Shown: piece by piece, positions 1-8,106 of the stretch
How the letters are laid out: each line of letters opens with the position of its first letter
How positions within the stretch are numbered: position 1 is the first letter of the stretch
Source of the DNA: Candidatus Pseudobacter hemicellulosilyticus
Lineage (GTDB): Bacteria; Bacteroidota; Bacteroidia; Chitinophagales; Chitinophagaceae
Direction: 5' to 3'
DNA: 64,000 nucleotides
Assembly (NCBI GenBank): GCA_029202545.1
Contig: CP119311.1
Location: 6,262,001-6,326,000, forward strand
Position numbers and translations under genes: made by a program
Notes under the pieces: model-generated
Databases searched by the model: none
The model's input: only the letters and a program-made list of their open reading frames with translations
What the model was told of the DNA's origin: nothing

Positions 1-2
1 AA

Positions 3-162
3 GAAGAAATACTGGAAAAGTTTGGCGCTTACGTTAGGCGAACCCGTAAGCAGAAAGGCATGACATTGCTTTAATTGGAAGTACTACCAGGGATAAGCGA
101 AGGAAGTATCTTGAAAACTTAGAATGGGAAGAAAAAGCCGGCATTAACTACGATCATTAAAT
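3..162 (+). pseudogene. broken fragment, possibly the N-terminus of a helix-turn-helix (XRE-like) regulator
   Basis: From position 3 a frame reads EEILEKFGAYVRRTRKQKG and then stops at 72. An open stretch in a frame shifted by two bases runs from about 74 to a stop at 162 and encodes a charged segment ending in AGINYDH. The first part resembles the start of small XRE-type DNA-binding proteins (an aromatic, a basic helix, then KG-T). No helix-turn-helix core is visible after the break. It may be a decayed gene that begins left of the window, or chance similarity. Confidence 0.3.
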
Positions 163-365
163 TATAGAGGTTCAGATTTGATCTGACAAAATTGGATTAA
201 ATTTAAAATATAACACTTTCCAATTCCAAAGGGTAAAATCCTGAATAGGGAAATTAATTGCCAAGAAAAAGTTGCTGCATGACCAACACAGAGCAGCCCG
301 ATATATAAAACCTTTATTCCCTTGTTTGGTGGATCAAACACTAAATATTGAAATTTAATGACACT

Positions 366-1229
366 ATGAAGTTTAACCTCCAGACAATTACAGCCACGAT
401 TCCCATTATAGGCATATTAGTTTACTTGATAGGCTTCATAAGTCTTTCTTCATACTTAAATAGCGTTGGTATAAACTTGGTACCATCTCTTGATGCGCGC
501 GTTCTACAAATAGGAATACTTTCGTTTGTGATTCAGGTTCCGCCATCCCTTTTTTTATATTTTTCACTTAAACCTAATATCTTATCTAATAAATCAGTAC
601 AAACTAATTTCACTGATTCGCTTTTTAACGCTTATGGATTTACTCTTTTGTACAGCTACTTATTGACACGCTATCTGACAGATTATAAAGGAACATTATG
701 GTTTTGGTTATCATTCGCAATAGTATTTATTATCTCAAAATATAATAATAAGTACGCTTATGTAGCTAAAACTGTATTAGTATGCGGTACATGTTTTTTC
801 CTTTTATTTTTACTTTTTTTTGTAAAAGTCAATATTTTGTACCAAGTAATTCTAATACATCAGTGCATTTTATTTTCCTATCTTATTTATATCGCATATG
901 CGAAAAATAATATATCTCATCAGATATTTTCAGCAATAACTTTATTTTTAGCTTGGATTATTTCATCAGCTTTTATTGGATCAACGGTAGTTCCTGAAAT
1001 AAAAAGCCAATATGGAGGATTAAAAATCTTACAATCAAAATATTACTTCAATTTTCCATCAGGCAAATTTGCCTCTCCATTGCCTTTACAAAAATATCTA
1101 ACAGAGGATAACAGCGCAATCCTAAACCTTCTTTATGAGAATACAGAAAATTACTATTTCCTTGTGCAAAAGGATACTGTAATAACTGTCCCTAAATCTT
1201 ATGTCACTTTTGTTGTTACCAATAAATAA
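366..1229 (+). CDS. polytopic membrane protein of unknown function
   Basis: The protein has about 287 residues and is very hydrophobic. About six to seven membrane segments are visible, starting with IPIIGILVYLIGFI, then a segment around VLQIGILSFVIQV, one around LWFWLSFAIVFII, the phenylalanine-rich VLVCGTCFFLLFLLFF, and two more before a polar C-terminal tail of about 75 residues. The ATG at 366 is preferred; a TTG six codons upstream (348) would add only a repeat of the same MKFN start. No family is recognised. The gene is clearly more AT-rich than the housekeeping genes from 3457 onward, as are its two neighbours, which suggests recently acquired accessory DNA. Confidence 0.6.
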   Translation: MKFNLQTITATIPIIGILVYLIGFISLSSYLNSVGINLVPSLDARVLQIGILSFVIQVPPSLFLYFSLKPNILSNKSVQTNFTDSLFNAYGFTLLYSYLLTRYLTDYKGTLWFWLSFAIVFIISKYNNKYAYVAKTVLVCGTCFFLLFLLFFVKVNILYQVILIHQCILFSYLIYIAYAKNNISHQIFSAITLFLAWIISSAFIGSTVVPEIKSQYGGLKILQSKYYFNFPSGKFASPLPLQKYLTEDNSAILNLLYENTENYYFLVQKDTVITVPKSYVTFVVTNK

Positions 1230-1328
1230 GGAAAATAGTTGGAGGATTTCGTATTCCTTTAGGCTAGGGCATTGAACGGTAATAATTGTACACTTCACTG
1301 GTAGTATGGAACTTGTATCATTAATCAA

Positions 1329-1904
1329 TTAGGGTAAATAGAATGATCCCACTTTAATACTTTCTGATAAAGAATTATAAATGCCCTTTACTACAACAAT
1401 CTCAATTCCCGCTTCAAAAGCCATGTCATATAACTTTCCTTTAAGAAGCTGAATCCAATTTTTCTTACTTAAATCAAAATGTTCACGCAATTCATTGATC
1501 TCGTTAAAAATAATTTCTTGCCCAATTCCTTGACTTTTTAGTTGCTCAAGTATTTCATCAAGTTTAGAATTTATTTCATCTCTTTCATTAAAACTAAAAT
1601 CACTAACCTCCTTTTTGGAAATATGTCTGCTTTTAATAAGTTCCATTTCTTGGCCGATGACAAAATATGCTAATTCACTGCCCTTATCAAATTGACAATT
1701 CGGCTTATCACATTTTTCTTTATGTTCATTTACGCGTTGCTCTATTGATTTTCGTAGGACTATTAGAAACTCAGTTCTATTTCCATGAGTGACATAATTC
1801 ATCAGTTTTTGATCCAATAATTCTTTGGTGACTCTAATAGATGACGCTTTAGCTATTATATGTCTTGCAAAAAGCTCAGCATCATTACTAACAACAGTTT
1901 GCAT
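1329..1904 (-). CDS. hypothetical cytoplasmic protein
   Basis: A 191-residue soluble protein with no membrane segment or signal peptide. The middle (about residues 95-140) is rich in Glu, Lys and Leu and likely helical or coiled coil. It has a small cluster CDKPNC around residues 65-70 that could bind metal, although two cysteines are not enough to say so. The C-terminal part (LKGKLYDMAFEAGIEIVVVKG) looks like a folded amphipathic region. I do not recognise the family. A good Bacteroidetes promoter lies just upstream, overlapping the end of the gene at 1974-2726, so it can be transcribed separately from that gene. AT-rich like its neighbours. Confidence 0.5.
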   Translation of the reverse strand: MQTVVSNDAELFARHIIAKASSIRVTKELLDQKLMNYVTHGNRTEFLIVLRKSIEQRVNEHKEKCDKPNCQFDKGSELAYFVIGQEMELIKSRHISKKEVSDFSFNERDEINSKLDEILEQLKSQGIGQEIIFNEINELREHFDLSKKNWIQLLKGKLYDMAFEAGIEIVVVKGIYNSLSESIKVGSFYLP

Positions 1905-1950
1905 GATAATTTATTTATGTAGTTTAAACTTGTCAAACTTCCTATTCAGA

Positions 1951-1983
1951 CAAAGATATTTTGCCAAATTGACTTATTTCAAA
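1951..1983 (-). promoter_or_regulatory. Bacteroidetes-type promoter for the gene at 1329-1904
   Basis: Read on the minus strand, TTTG (1983-1980) is followed after 21 bases by TATCTTTG (1958-1951), matching the TTTG/TAnnTTTG consensus. The -33 box lies inside the 3' end of the upstream gene. The predicted start is about 45 bases before the ATG at 1904. Confidence 0.5.
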
Positions 1984-2726
1984 ATGTAGCTTTTCCCTAA
2001 ATCATAAATTAGTCCTAATAGTAACGGAATTAGAATGGCTACTAAAATAAAAGTAATTTTTTTTCTATTCTTCACTGGTATTTGATGATAATTTGGTCCA
2101 GTTTGAAGTTCGACTAAAGGATACATTTCAATTAGGTAATCATATAATTTAATAAATCCCCCCGCTATACATACTATTATTGTTAGTAAGAATACACCAG
2201 CAATACTCTCATTCCATTTCGTAAGCTCTGAATGAATCACCCTGTAGTATAAAACTGTAAAAATTATAGCTAAAAAAAACGCTCCGTAACCTATAAGCTT
2301 ATGACATTTAGGCTGGGGTTCGGCATTATCTATAACCTCAATAATTCTATTTAATACTCCGTTTACCCAATTAGAATCTATTCCACTTACTTGAACGAAA
2401 TTTTCTCCCTTATCATCATCATCAACAATATGAGTAAATTGAATCTCAATGTTTTTAGAATTATCCAGCAAATGAAATCGCATACTTATTTTATCAATTA
2501 TCTTTTGCTCAATTAGTATATTTTCAGTAAATATTGATATTGCTTGACTCTCGTAAGAGCTATCATCGTCAGCATCTACTGAATACAGATAAAAACAATG
2601 AGTCCCATGGGAGCCTATATGTTTCACTTCCGTATCAACTATTGTTGCAACACTGCGTATAATCTCTGGGGTTATTCTAATGTGTTCAAATGCGATCTTT
2701 CTTTTTTCTATTATAGCATTATTCAT
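1974..2726 (-). CDS. membrane-anchored protein with N-terminal soluble domain, function unknown
   Basis: The protein has 250 residues. Residues 1 to about 140 form a soluble domain with a DADDDSSYE acidic stretch and a DDDDKGEN stretch. Three hydrophobic segments follow: about 147-167 (IGYGAFFLAIIFTVLYY), 175-200 (AGVFLLTIIVCIAGG) and 228-248 near the end. The layout, a sensor-like cytoplasmic domain on a C-terminal membrane anchor, does not by itself define a function and I do not recognise the family. It sits upstream of the gene at 1329-1904 on the same strand, 69 bases apart, within the AT-rich segment. Confidence 0.5.
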   Translation of the reverse strand: MNNAIIEKRKIAFEHIRITPEIIRSVATIVDTEVKHIGSHGTHCFYLYSVDADDDSSYESQAISIFTENILIEQKIIDKISMRFHLLDNSKNIEIQFTHIVDDDDKGENFVQVSGIDSNWVNGVLNRIIEVIDNAEPQPKCHKLIGYGAFFLAIIFTVLYYRVIHSELTKWNESIAGVFLLTIIVCIAGGFIKLYDYLIEMYPLVELQTGPNYHQIPVKNRKKITFILVAILIPLLLGLIYDLGKSYILK

Positions 2727-3075
2727 ACAGTTTTGAGTTTTTAGTTGAGATACTTATGCAGGATGAATAGAATAATTTAGAACGCTTTTATTTGTGAAAG
2801 ATAATTACAATACAAGGCAGCTGCACATCACAAGTAAATAATCAGATAGAATAACATACATTTCTATTACAAAGAAAGCACTGAACATGGCTGGAATAAG
2901 ACCGAGAACATAAATGTACTCTGTTGGTTTTCTTGACTGGTTCAGAGTATATCAAAATAATTATTTAGAATTGAAAGTCAAAATTTTGAATAGGGGGTAC
3001 TAAAGGAAACTATTTTCAGGGAAAATTCTAAGCGCTTACGATAATCTATTTTATTTCGTAATTACGTTATGCAAC
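2727..3075. other. AT-rich intergenic stretch with no recognisable gene
   Basis: No open frame of useful length, RNA gene or clear repeat is visible between the start of the gene ending at 2726 and the tRNA-Asp terminator. The stretch is strongly AT-rich and lies on the 3' side of the tRNA gene, the usual side for integrated elements. Confidence 0.4.
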
Positions 3076-3102
3076 AAAAAAGGCCCACATTTCTGTGAGC
3101 CT
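3076..3102 (-). terminator. Rho-independent terminator after tRNA-Asp
   Basis: On the minus strand the arm AGGCTCACA pairs over nine positions (one G-U) with TGTGGGCCT around a GAAA loop, and a run of T follows. It starts six bases past the tRNA 3' end. Confidence 0.8.
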
Positions 3103-3107
3103 TCTCG

Positions 3108-3181
3108 CGGACTGGACGGGACTCGAACCCGCGACCTCCGCCGTGACAGGGCGGCATTCTAACCAACTGAACTACCAATCC
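3108..3181 (-). tRNA. tRNA-Asp (anticodon GTC)
   Basis: A full cloverleaf reads on the minus strand: acceptor GGATTGG pairs with CCAGTCC (one G-U), anticodon loop CTGTCAC gives GTC, and the T loop contains GGTTCGAGTCC. The discriminator is G and CCA is not encoded. Its 3' end faces the AT-rich accessory segment to the left. Confidence 0.95.
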
Positions 3182-3364
3182 AACTAAGACGAACTTAGCA
3201 ACCTCTAAAATATATAGTAGTAAATACTATTAAAACTAACACCACCGAAAACCGTTCAAAAAACAATTCCGGCTGACTAAGAACTACCCAAAAAACACTT
3301 AATCCACACATTTTCAATCTACAATCGCACAATTTCAAACCCAGTATCACCGTTTTTGGGATGG

Positions 3365-3394
3365 CAAAGATAGGAGAATTTTGTTTTTATCAAA
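3365..3394 (-). promoter_or_regulatory. probable promoter for tRNA-Asp transcript
   Basis: On the minus strand TTTG (3394-3391), 18 bases, then TATCTTTG (3372-3365) fits the Bacteroidetes consensus. It fires leftward into tRNA-Asp, about 180 bases away, and is divergent from accA. Confidence 0.5.
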
Positions 3395-3456
3395 CAAAAC
3401 TTCATAAAAAAATCCCCAACCCTTAATTTTACAGCCTTCAATCATTTATACTAACT

Positions 3457-4470
3457 ATGCCGTCAGACAAAAACCGTCAGTTCCTCGACTTCGAACGACC
3501 CATCAAAGAACTCTTTGACGATATCGAGGGACTTAAACAAAAGGCAGAGAAAAGCAAGATAGACCTGAGCGATCCCATCAAGAAGCTGGAGGAACGTGTC
3601 ATTGAAACCCGCCGGTCTATCACCCAGAACCTCACCCCCTGGCAAAAAGTTCAACTCAGTCGACACCCCGACCGCCCCTATACATTAAAGTACATAGACA
3701 AAATGACCACTGACTTCGTGGAACTGCATGGGGACCGCAACGTGCGCGACGACAAAGCCATGGTGGGCGGATTTGCCACCATTGAAGGGGAGACCGTCAT
3801 GATCATCGGACAACAGAAAGGGATCAATACCAAGGCCCGCCAGCTGCGCAACTTCGGTATGGCCAACCCCGAAGGCTACCGCAAAGCCCTCCGACTCATG
3901 AAACTGGCCGAAAAGTTCAATAAACCCATCATTACCCTTATTGATACTCCCGGCGCCTACCCCGGCCTCGAAGCCGAAGAACGTGGCCAGGGTGAAGCCA
4001 TCGCCCGGAACATCTATGAGATGCACCGCCTTAAAGTGCCGGTCATCTGCGTGATCATCGGCGAAGGCGCCTCTGGTGGCGCCATGGGCATCGGCGTGGG
4101 CGACCGCGTCTTCATGCTGGAAAATACCTGGTATACGGTGATCTCTCCGGAGTCCTGCAGCTCCATCCTCTGGCGTTCCTGGGACTATAAGGAGAAAGCA
4201 GCGGAACAACTGAAGCTCACGCCCGACTACATGCACCAGTTCGGCCTGATCGACGGTATCATCCCCGAGCCCCTCGGTGGCGCCCACTGGGATTATATTG
4301 AGGCAGCCAACCTGCTGAAATCAGTCGTACATGAAGCGCTGGCCGAGCTTAAACAAATGGATCCCGAGGAACGCGTTAAACAACGTATCGCCAAGTTCCA
4401 GCGCATGGGCTTCTGGGACGAAACACCAGCTGAAGCACTGGAGATCCAGGCGGCAGAGCAGGCTCAGTAG
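3457..4470 (+). CDS. accA: acetyl-CoA carboxylase carboxyltransferase subunit alpha
   Basis: AccA, with AccD, transfers the carboxyl group from carboxybiotin (on AccB) to acetyl-CoA, giving malonyl-CoA for fatty acid synthesis in the cytoplasm. The 337-residue length is normal for AccA (about 320). An N-terminal helical segment carries the DFERPIKEL start typical of the family. The crotonase-like carboxyltransferase core follows, with LHGDR near residue 90, FGMANPEGYRKALR, the DTPGAYPG motif, and GEGASGGA building the oxyanion-type glycine turn. The ATG at 3457 has no Shine-Dalgarno sequence, as is usual in this phylum. It is followed downstream by the leader region of dapA, not by accD. Identification is secure. 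Confidence 0.97.
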   Translation: MPSDKNRQFLDFERPIKELFDDIEGLKQKAEKSKIDLSDPIKKLEERVIETRRSITQNLTPWQKVQLSRHPDRPYTLKYIDKMTTDFVELHGDRNVRDDKAMVGGFATIEGETVMIIGQQKGINTKARQLRNFGMANPEGYRKALRLMKLAEKFNKPIITLIDTPGAYPGLEAEERGQGEAIARNIYEMHRLKVPVICVIIGEGASGGAMGIGVGDRVFMLENTWYTVISPESCSSILWRSWDYKEKAAEQLKLTPDYMHQFGLIDGIIPEPLGGAHWDYIEAANLLKSVVHEALAELKQMDPEERVKQRIAKFQRMGFWDETPAEALEIQAAEQAQ

Positions 4471-4755
4471 AGAAGGATACCTCAAAGGGTAACTATTCTT
4501 CCTGATATAATTCCGGAAACAATCCAAACCAGGCTCTAAACGACTTATTAAAAAGCCTGAGCATAGGGTATGGTATGTTAGTGCTTGTATCCGAGACAAA
4601 GCAGGTGAAAGCTGTAGTCTACCGAATCACCTTCAAGGTGTGAACAGATAGCCCTACATAGCCTTTCATTGTAAAAAAACGAGCCCGGGCCAGCCCCATC
4701 CTGCCCAGTTCCAGACAACTAAAATCCGCCAATACCCAGCCACCCCAATAAAAAA

Positions 4756-4787
4756 TTTGGGGATGCCATTATAACCAACTATTTTTG
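4756..4787 (+). promoter_or_regulatory. strong Bacteroidetes promoter in front of the lysine-rich short ORF and dapA
   Basis: TTTG (4756-4759), 20 bases, TATTTTTG (4780-4787): an exact match to the TTTG/TAnnTTTG consensus. The start point should fall at about 4791-4794, so the short ORF beginning at 4794 would be leaderless or nearly so. No comparable promoter is visible between this site and dapA. Confidence 0.75.
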
Positions 4788-4793
4788 ACTTCC

Positions 4794-4853
4794 ATGCAGT
4801 TGATAAAGAAACATACCAAGCGCGTCAAGAAACATTCCAAACGGGAAGGTTGA
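4794..4853 (+). CDS. putative lysine-rich leader peptide of dapA (19 codons)
   Basis: The ORF encodes MQLIKKHTKRVKKHSKREG. Six of 19 residues are lysine (codons 5, 6, 9, 12, 13, 16) with three arginines and two histidines. It starts within a few bases of the predicted transcription start and ends 28 bases before a perfect terminator hairpin, after which dapA, the first committed enzyme of lysine synthesis, begins. Its last codons (GGGAAGG, 4843-4849) are complementary to the 5' arm of that terminator (CCTTCCC, 4886-4892). This is the layout of amino-acid leader peptides such as those of the trp, his and thr operons. The alternative is a free-standing small basic protein. The peptide itself is read directly; the regulatory role is inferred. 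Confidence 0.6.
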   Translation: MQLIKKHTKRVKKHSKREG

Positions 4854-4914
4854 AGACTACTTGTATGTCTTAATATAACTAAAGGCCTTCCCCAACAGGA
4901 AGGCCTTCTTTTTT
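4842..4914 (+). promoter_or_regulatory. candidate ribosome-mediated attenuator (antiterminator/terminator switch) of dapA
   Basis: Two exclusive pairings are possible. Terminator: 4882-4891 with 4898-4907. Antiterminator: GGGAAGGTT (4843-4851) with GGCCTTCCC (4884-4892), seven Watson-Crick pairs plus two G-U pairs, which removes the terminator's 5' arm. A ribosome that reaches the stop codon at 4851-4853 would cover the antiterminator strand, so the terminator would form. A ribosome stalled at the early lysine codons (4806-4820) would leave it free. A small AAGAC/GTCTT hairpin (4853-4871) lies between. No lysine-riboswitch-like structure is recognised. Confidence 0.5.
4882..4914 (+). terminator. 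perfect terminator hairpin upstream of dapA
   Basis: AAGGCCTTCC (4882-4891), loop CCAACA, GGAAGGCCTT (4898-4907), then C and six T. Ten perfect pairs. It ends only 30 bases before the dapA ATG, with no promoter between, so dapA expression probably depends on readthrough. Confidence 0.88.
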
Positions 4915-4944
4915 ATCGAATCTTTAAAACAAAATAAACTATCC

Positions 4945-5847
4945 ATGTCGCTCAGGCAAACTCTCAAAGGCACCGGCGTAGCCCTGATCACCCCCTTCCA
5001 CGCCAACACGGAAGTGGACTACGACGCCTTAGGCCGTATCATTGATTTCGTGATCGACGGAGGCGTCGATTATGTAGTAACCCTCGGCACCACCGGTGAA
5101 ACTCCTACCCTCTCCAAGGAAGAAAAGACCGCCATCATCAACTATACCTACGATAAGGTAGCCAACCGCGTCCCCGTAGTAGTAGGCGTAGGCGGTAACG
5201 ATACCCAGAGCCTCCTGCGCGACCTGGCCACCCTGCCCCTCGATAAAGCCGTGGCTATCCTGAGCGCCGCCCCCTATTATAACAAACCTTCCCAGGAAGG
5301 TATTTTCCAGCACTATAAAGCTGTTGCCGCCGCCTCTCCCAAGCCCGTTATCCTGTATAACGTGCCCGGACGTACCGGCCGCAATATGTCTGCCGCCACT
5401 ACCCTGCGCCTGGCCAAAGAGCCCAATATCATTGGTATCAAAGAAGCCAGCGGCGATATGGTACAGTGTATGCAGATCCTGAAGGATCGCACGGAAGACT
5501 TCCTGGTGGTCAGCGGCGACGACGCCCTGGTTCTTCCCCAGATAGCCTGTGGCATGGACGGCGTCATCAGCGTGGCTGCCAACGCCCTGCCCAGTACCTT
5601 CACCAGCATGGTGAACGATTGTCTCAAAGGAGATTATGAGTCCGCCAAAGCCGGCAATGACAGCCTCATGGAAGCCTACGACCTCATGTTTGCCGAAAAC
5701 AATCCTGCCGGTGTGAAAGCTTTCATGACCGAACTGGGCCTGATCCAGAACTACCTCCGCCTTCCCATGGTGCCGCTCAGCAAACCGCTGCACGACCAGG
5801 TAAAAGGCTACCTCAAAAATGCAAAGCCCGCAGCAGTGCTGGCCTAA
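4945..5847 (+). CDS. dapA: 4-hydroxy-tetrahydrodipicolinate synthase
   Basis: DapA condenses pyruvate with L-aspartate semialdehyde, the first committed step of the diaminopimelate/lysine pathway in the cytoplasm. The 300-residue TIM barrel has the family's expected length. Visible residues include the Schiff-base lysine at position 166 in IGIKEASGD, the catalytic tyrosine at 138 in ILYNVPGRTG, the TTGETPTL loop near residue 50, and SGDDAL. There is no Shine-Dalgarno sequence and no promoter in the 30 bases between the preceding terminator and the ATG. Transcription most likely comes from the promoter at 4756-4787 through the lysine-rich leader. A terminator follows at 5876. Confidence 0.97.
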   Translation: MSLRQTLKGTGVALITPFHANTEVDYDALGRIIDFVIDGGVDYVVTLGTTGETPTLSKEEKTAIINYTYDKVANRVPVVVGVGGNDTQSLLRDLATLPLDKAVAILSAAPYYNKPSQEGIFQHYKAVAAASPKPVILYNVPGRTGRNMSAATTLRLAKEPNIIGIKEASGDMVQCMQILKDRTEDFLVVSGDDALVLPQIACGMDGVISVAANALPSTFTSMVNDCLKGDYESAKAGNDSLMEAYDLMFAENNPAGVKAFMTELGLIQNYLRLPMVPLSKPLHDQVKGYLKNAKPAAVLA

Positions 5848-5875
5848 GCCATCCTGCCCTACATACCAAAAGCAC

Positions 5876-5911
5876 AGCGGCTGTCTCTTATTGAAGACAG
5901 CCGCTTTTTTA
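5876..5911 (+). terminator. terminator after dapA
   Basis: AGCGGCTGTCT (5876-5886) pairs perfectly with AGACAGCCGCT (5895-5905), an 11-pair stem with an 8-base loop, followed by a T run. Confidence 0.9.
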
Positions 5912-5943
5912 TTTCTCGGAAAAAAAATTGCAAGTGTGGGTTG

Positions 5944-5986
5944 TTCGCCGGAGGCGAAGGAATAAATGTCACTCGCGGGACGCGAG
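5944..5986. repeat. two adjacent short palindromes with GGA loops
   Basis: TTCGCC-GGA-GGCGAA (5944-5958) and CTCGCG-GGA-CGCGAG (5972-5986) are perfect 6-bp stems, each with the same three-base loop, 13 bases apart. The first is identical to the palindrome at 19006-19020. They lie between the dapA terminator and the end of rnz. Confidence 0.6.
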
Positions 5987-6038
5987 CGACTGGACAGCTC
6001 ATTGATTCAGCAAGTGGCTGACAGCTGATTCAGACGCC

Positions 6039-6941
6039 TCACGCCCTGAAAGTCACTCCTTCCAGCGCCAGATCCGTATTCGGAAACACTTCCCTTGCCT
6101 CATCCTGGAACAAATCCAGCCTATCATATTTAGAGCTGAAATGCCCAATCAGCAAGCGTTTCACACCAGCTTTCACAGCCAATGTAGCCGCCTGGTGCGT
6201 AGTAGAATGGAACCGGCTCGTAGCCCGCTCCCCCAGGTCTTTCAGGTAGGTAGTCTCATGATACAGCATATCCACGCCCTGTACTTTAGGGATCAGCTCT
6301 TCGTCGTAAAGGGTGTCGGCGCAATAGGCGTATGATTGAGGCAGCGGCGCCGCTTCGGTTACCCATTCATTTAACACTACCTCACCCGACCTCAACGTAT
6401 AATGCTCCCCCCATTTCAGCCGATCATAGAACGCCGCAGGCACGCCATGTTTGATAGCGCTTTCAGGGTTTACCCGACGTGGCGCTTTCACTTGGTCAAA
6501 GCGGAAACCCCAGCAGGGAATGCGGTGTTTGGTAGGAAAGCAACTCACGAGGACCTTATCATTCTTAATTAACTCTCCCTCGCCTTCCAGCGGGTGGAAG
6601 TGCAGGTCATAGGGCAATATGGTGGCAGCCGCTTTTAACTGGAGGTCCAGTATTTCCTGCAGGGCGGCAGGCGCATAGAGGTGCAGCTCGTTCTCCCGGT
6701 GGAGCAAGCCCATGCTATTGATAAAACCTGGTAAACCGAAATAGTGATCGCCGTGGAGATGCGAAATAAAGATATGATTGATGCGGCCCCAGCGGATCCG
6801 GAATTTGGATAGCTGAACCTGTGTCCCTTCACCACAATCCACCAGGAACAATTGATCATCCAATGTTACCAATTGTGAAGTCGGGTGCCGGTCGTAGGCC
6901 GGTAGAGCCGAATTATTCCCCAGGATCGTGACAGCCAGCAT
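6039..6941 (-). CDS. rnz: ribonuclease Z
   Basis: RNase Z is a metallo-beta-lactamase-fold endonuclease that trims tRNA precursors at the 3' end, important where CCA is not encoded, as with the tRNAs of this window. The 300-residue length fits the short (ElaC) form. Visible are the start VTILGNNSALP, the glycine-containing DCGEGTQ segment, the zinc ligands in SHLHGDHYFGLPG around residues 59-70, a conserved aspartate in YCADTLYDE, and HETTY and GHFSSKYD near the end. The ATG at 6941 leaves a 164-base gap to the kinase gene at 7106, on the same strand. Confidence 0.95.
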   Translation of the reverse strand: MLAVTILGNNSALPAYDRHPTSQLVTLDDQLFLVDCGEGTQVQLSKFRIRWGRINHIFISHLHGDHYFGLPGFINSMGLLHRENELHLYAPAALQEILDLQLKAAATILPYDLHFHPLEGEGELIKNDKVLVSCFPTKHRIPCWGFRFDQVKAPRRVNPESAIKHGVPAAFYDRLKWGEHYTLRSGEVVLNEWVTEAAPLPQSYAYCADTLYDEELIPKVQGVDMLYHETTYLKDLGERATSRFHSTTHQAATLAVKAGVKRLLIGHFSSKYDRLDLFQDEAREVFPNTDLALEGVTFRA

Positions 6942-7105
6942 CGAGTGAACTTAAGGTTTGGACAATGAAGTTGGTTCCAGCGCACATTTTACTAAGACGT
7001 ATGCACAAAACATTCTGCTGCACAATGTTAGTAAAATTACTGCTTATATCCGCATAACGCTTTTACGGTATCGGGAATTGTCCTCAAAATCAGTCCCGGC
7101 CTGTT

Positions 7106-8101
7106 TTAGCTCAGCAGCAGCTGGCACTCGGTCAGCAGCTGTTCCCGGTCGATGGCCACCGTGCCTACCTGCTCGCAGACCAGGCCGCCGGCAATATTGG
7201 CCACTTCAGCCATCAGGCCCACATGGTGGGTAGCCGCATAGACCAGGGAAGCCACGGCTATCACCGTATCGCCCGCACCGGACACATCGGCAATATTGCG
7301 CAGGTGGGAAGGGAAAATATGGGCATTGGTACCATCCTGGTAGAAAACGCCCTTTTCTGAAAGCGTTATAAAGGAGATCTGGTGGTGCAGCTTCTGTTGC
7401 AGCAGCTGGTGGATGTTCGACAAAGACTCCGTATTCACCTCTTCCAGTATCAGGTTCAACGCATCTTTTACCTCTTTCAGGTTGGGCTTGAAAATATCCA
7501 CGCCCCGGTAATTAAAGAAGTTCTTGCGCTTGGGGTCTACCGTGGTCAGCACATTATTGGCTTTGCAGAGCGACAGCGTAGCACCAATCACCCGATCTGT
7601 CAGCACCCCTTTATTGTAGTCCTCCAGGATCAGCACCTGGGGCTTTTCTGTGAGAATGTATTTTTCCACGCTGGCCAGCAGGGCTTTCTCATCCGGCTCG
7701 CTCAGGTCATCGGTGATCTCAGCATCCAGGCGCATCATCTGCTGGTTACGGGAAATAACCCTGGTCTTGTTAGTCGTGATCCTATCCGAGCGCTTCAGCA
7801 GGTATTCCGTACCGATGCCCTTTTCTTCAAACAGGCCTTTCAGCAGCTTGCCGTCCTCGTCCTTACCCATCACCGACAGGATATTCACCTTGGCTTTCAG
7901 AGATACTAAGTTCAGGGCCACATTGCCGGCGCCACCAATGCGGTACTCGCGCCTGTCCAGCGCCACCACGGGTACGGGCGCCTCCGGTGATATCCGGTCC
8001 ACATGCCCCCACCAGTAGGTATCCAGCATCACATCTCCCAAAACGCCTACTTTAATATCTCCGAACCGATTGAATAACTCGTCTAAATTGATAGCTTTCA
8101 T
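7106..8101 (-). CDS. rfaE1: D-glycero-beta-D-manno-heptose-7-phosphate kinase (RfaE1/HldE kinase-type), PfkB family
   Basis: The 331-residue ribokinase-fold (PfkB) protein matches the kinase half of HldE, which phosphorylates heptose-7-phosphate to the 1,7-bisphosphate for ADP-heptose and LPS inner-core synthesis. Visible are GDVMLDTYWWGHVDRISPEAPVPV near the start, RIGGAGNVALNL around residue 55, NKTRVI, LEDYNKGVLT, FKPNLKEV and the catalytic-base motif DVSGAGDT near residue 270. The C-terminal nucleotidyltransferase domain of fused HldE is absent, so the adenylyltransferase must be encoded elsewhere. It is five bases downstream of the permease gene and probably co-transcribed with it. A related PfkB substrate is possible, but the N-terminal motif favours this call. 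Confidence 0.85.
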   Translation of the reverse strand: MKAINLDELFNRFGDIKVGVLGDVMLDTYWWGHVDRISPEAPVPVVALDRREYRIGGAGNVALNLVSLKAKVNILSVMGKDEDGKLLKGLFEEKGIGTEYLLKRSDRITTNKTRVISRNQQMMRLDAEITDDLSEPDEKALLASVEKYILTEKPQVLILEDYNKGVLTDRVIGATLSLCKANNVLTTVDPKRKNFFNYRGVDIFKPNLKEVKDALNLILEEVNTESLSNIHQLLQQKLHHQISFITLSEKGVFYQDGTNAHIFPSHLRNIADVSGAGDTVIAVASLVYAATHHVGLMAEVANIAGGLVCEQVGTVAIDREQLLTECQLLLS

Positions 8102-8106
8102 AGTAC

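Noticed and set aside
4540..4740. Structured RNA gene (SRP RNA or similar) between accA and the dapA leader
   Set aside because: No conserved core such as the SRP Alu or helix-8 motif could be found; nothing supports it.
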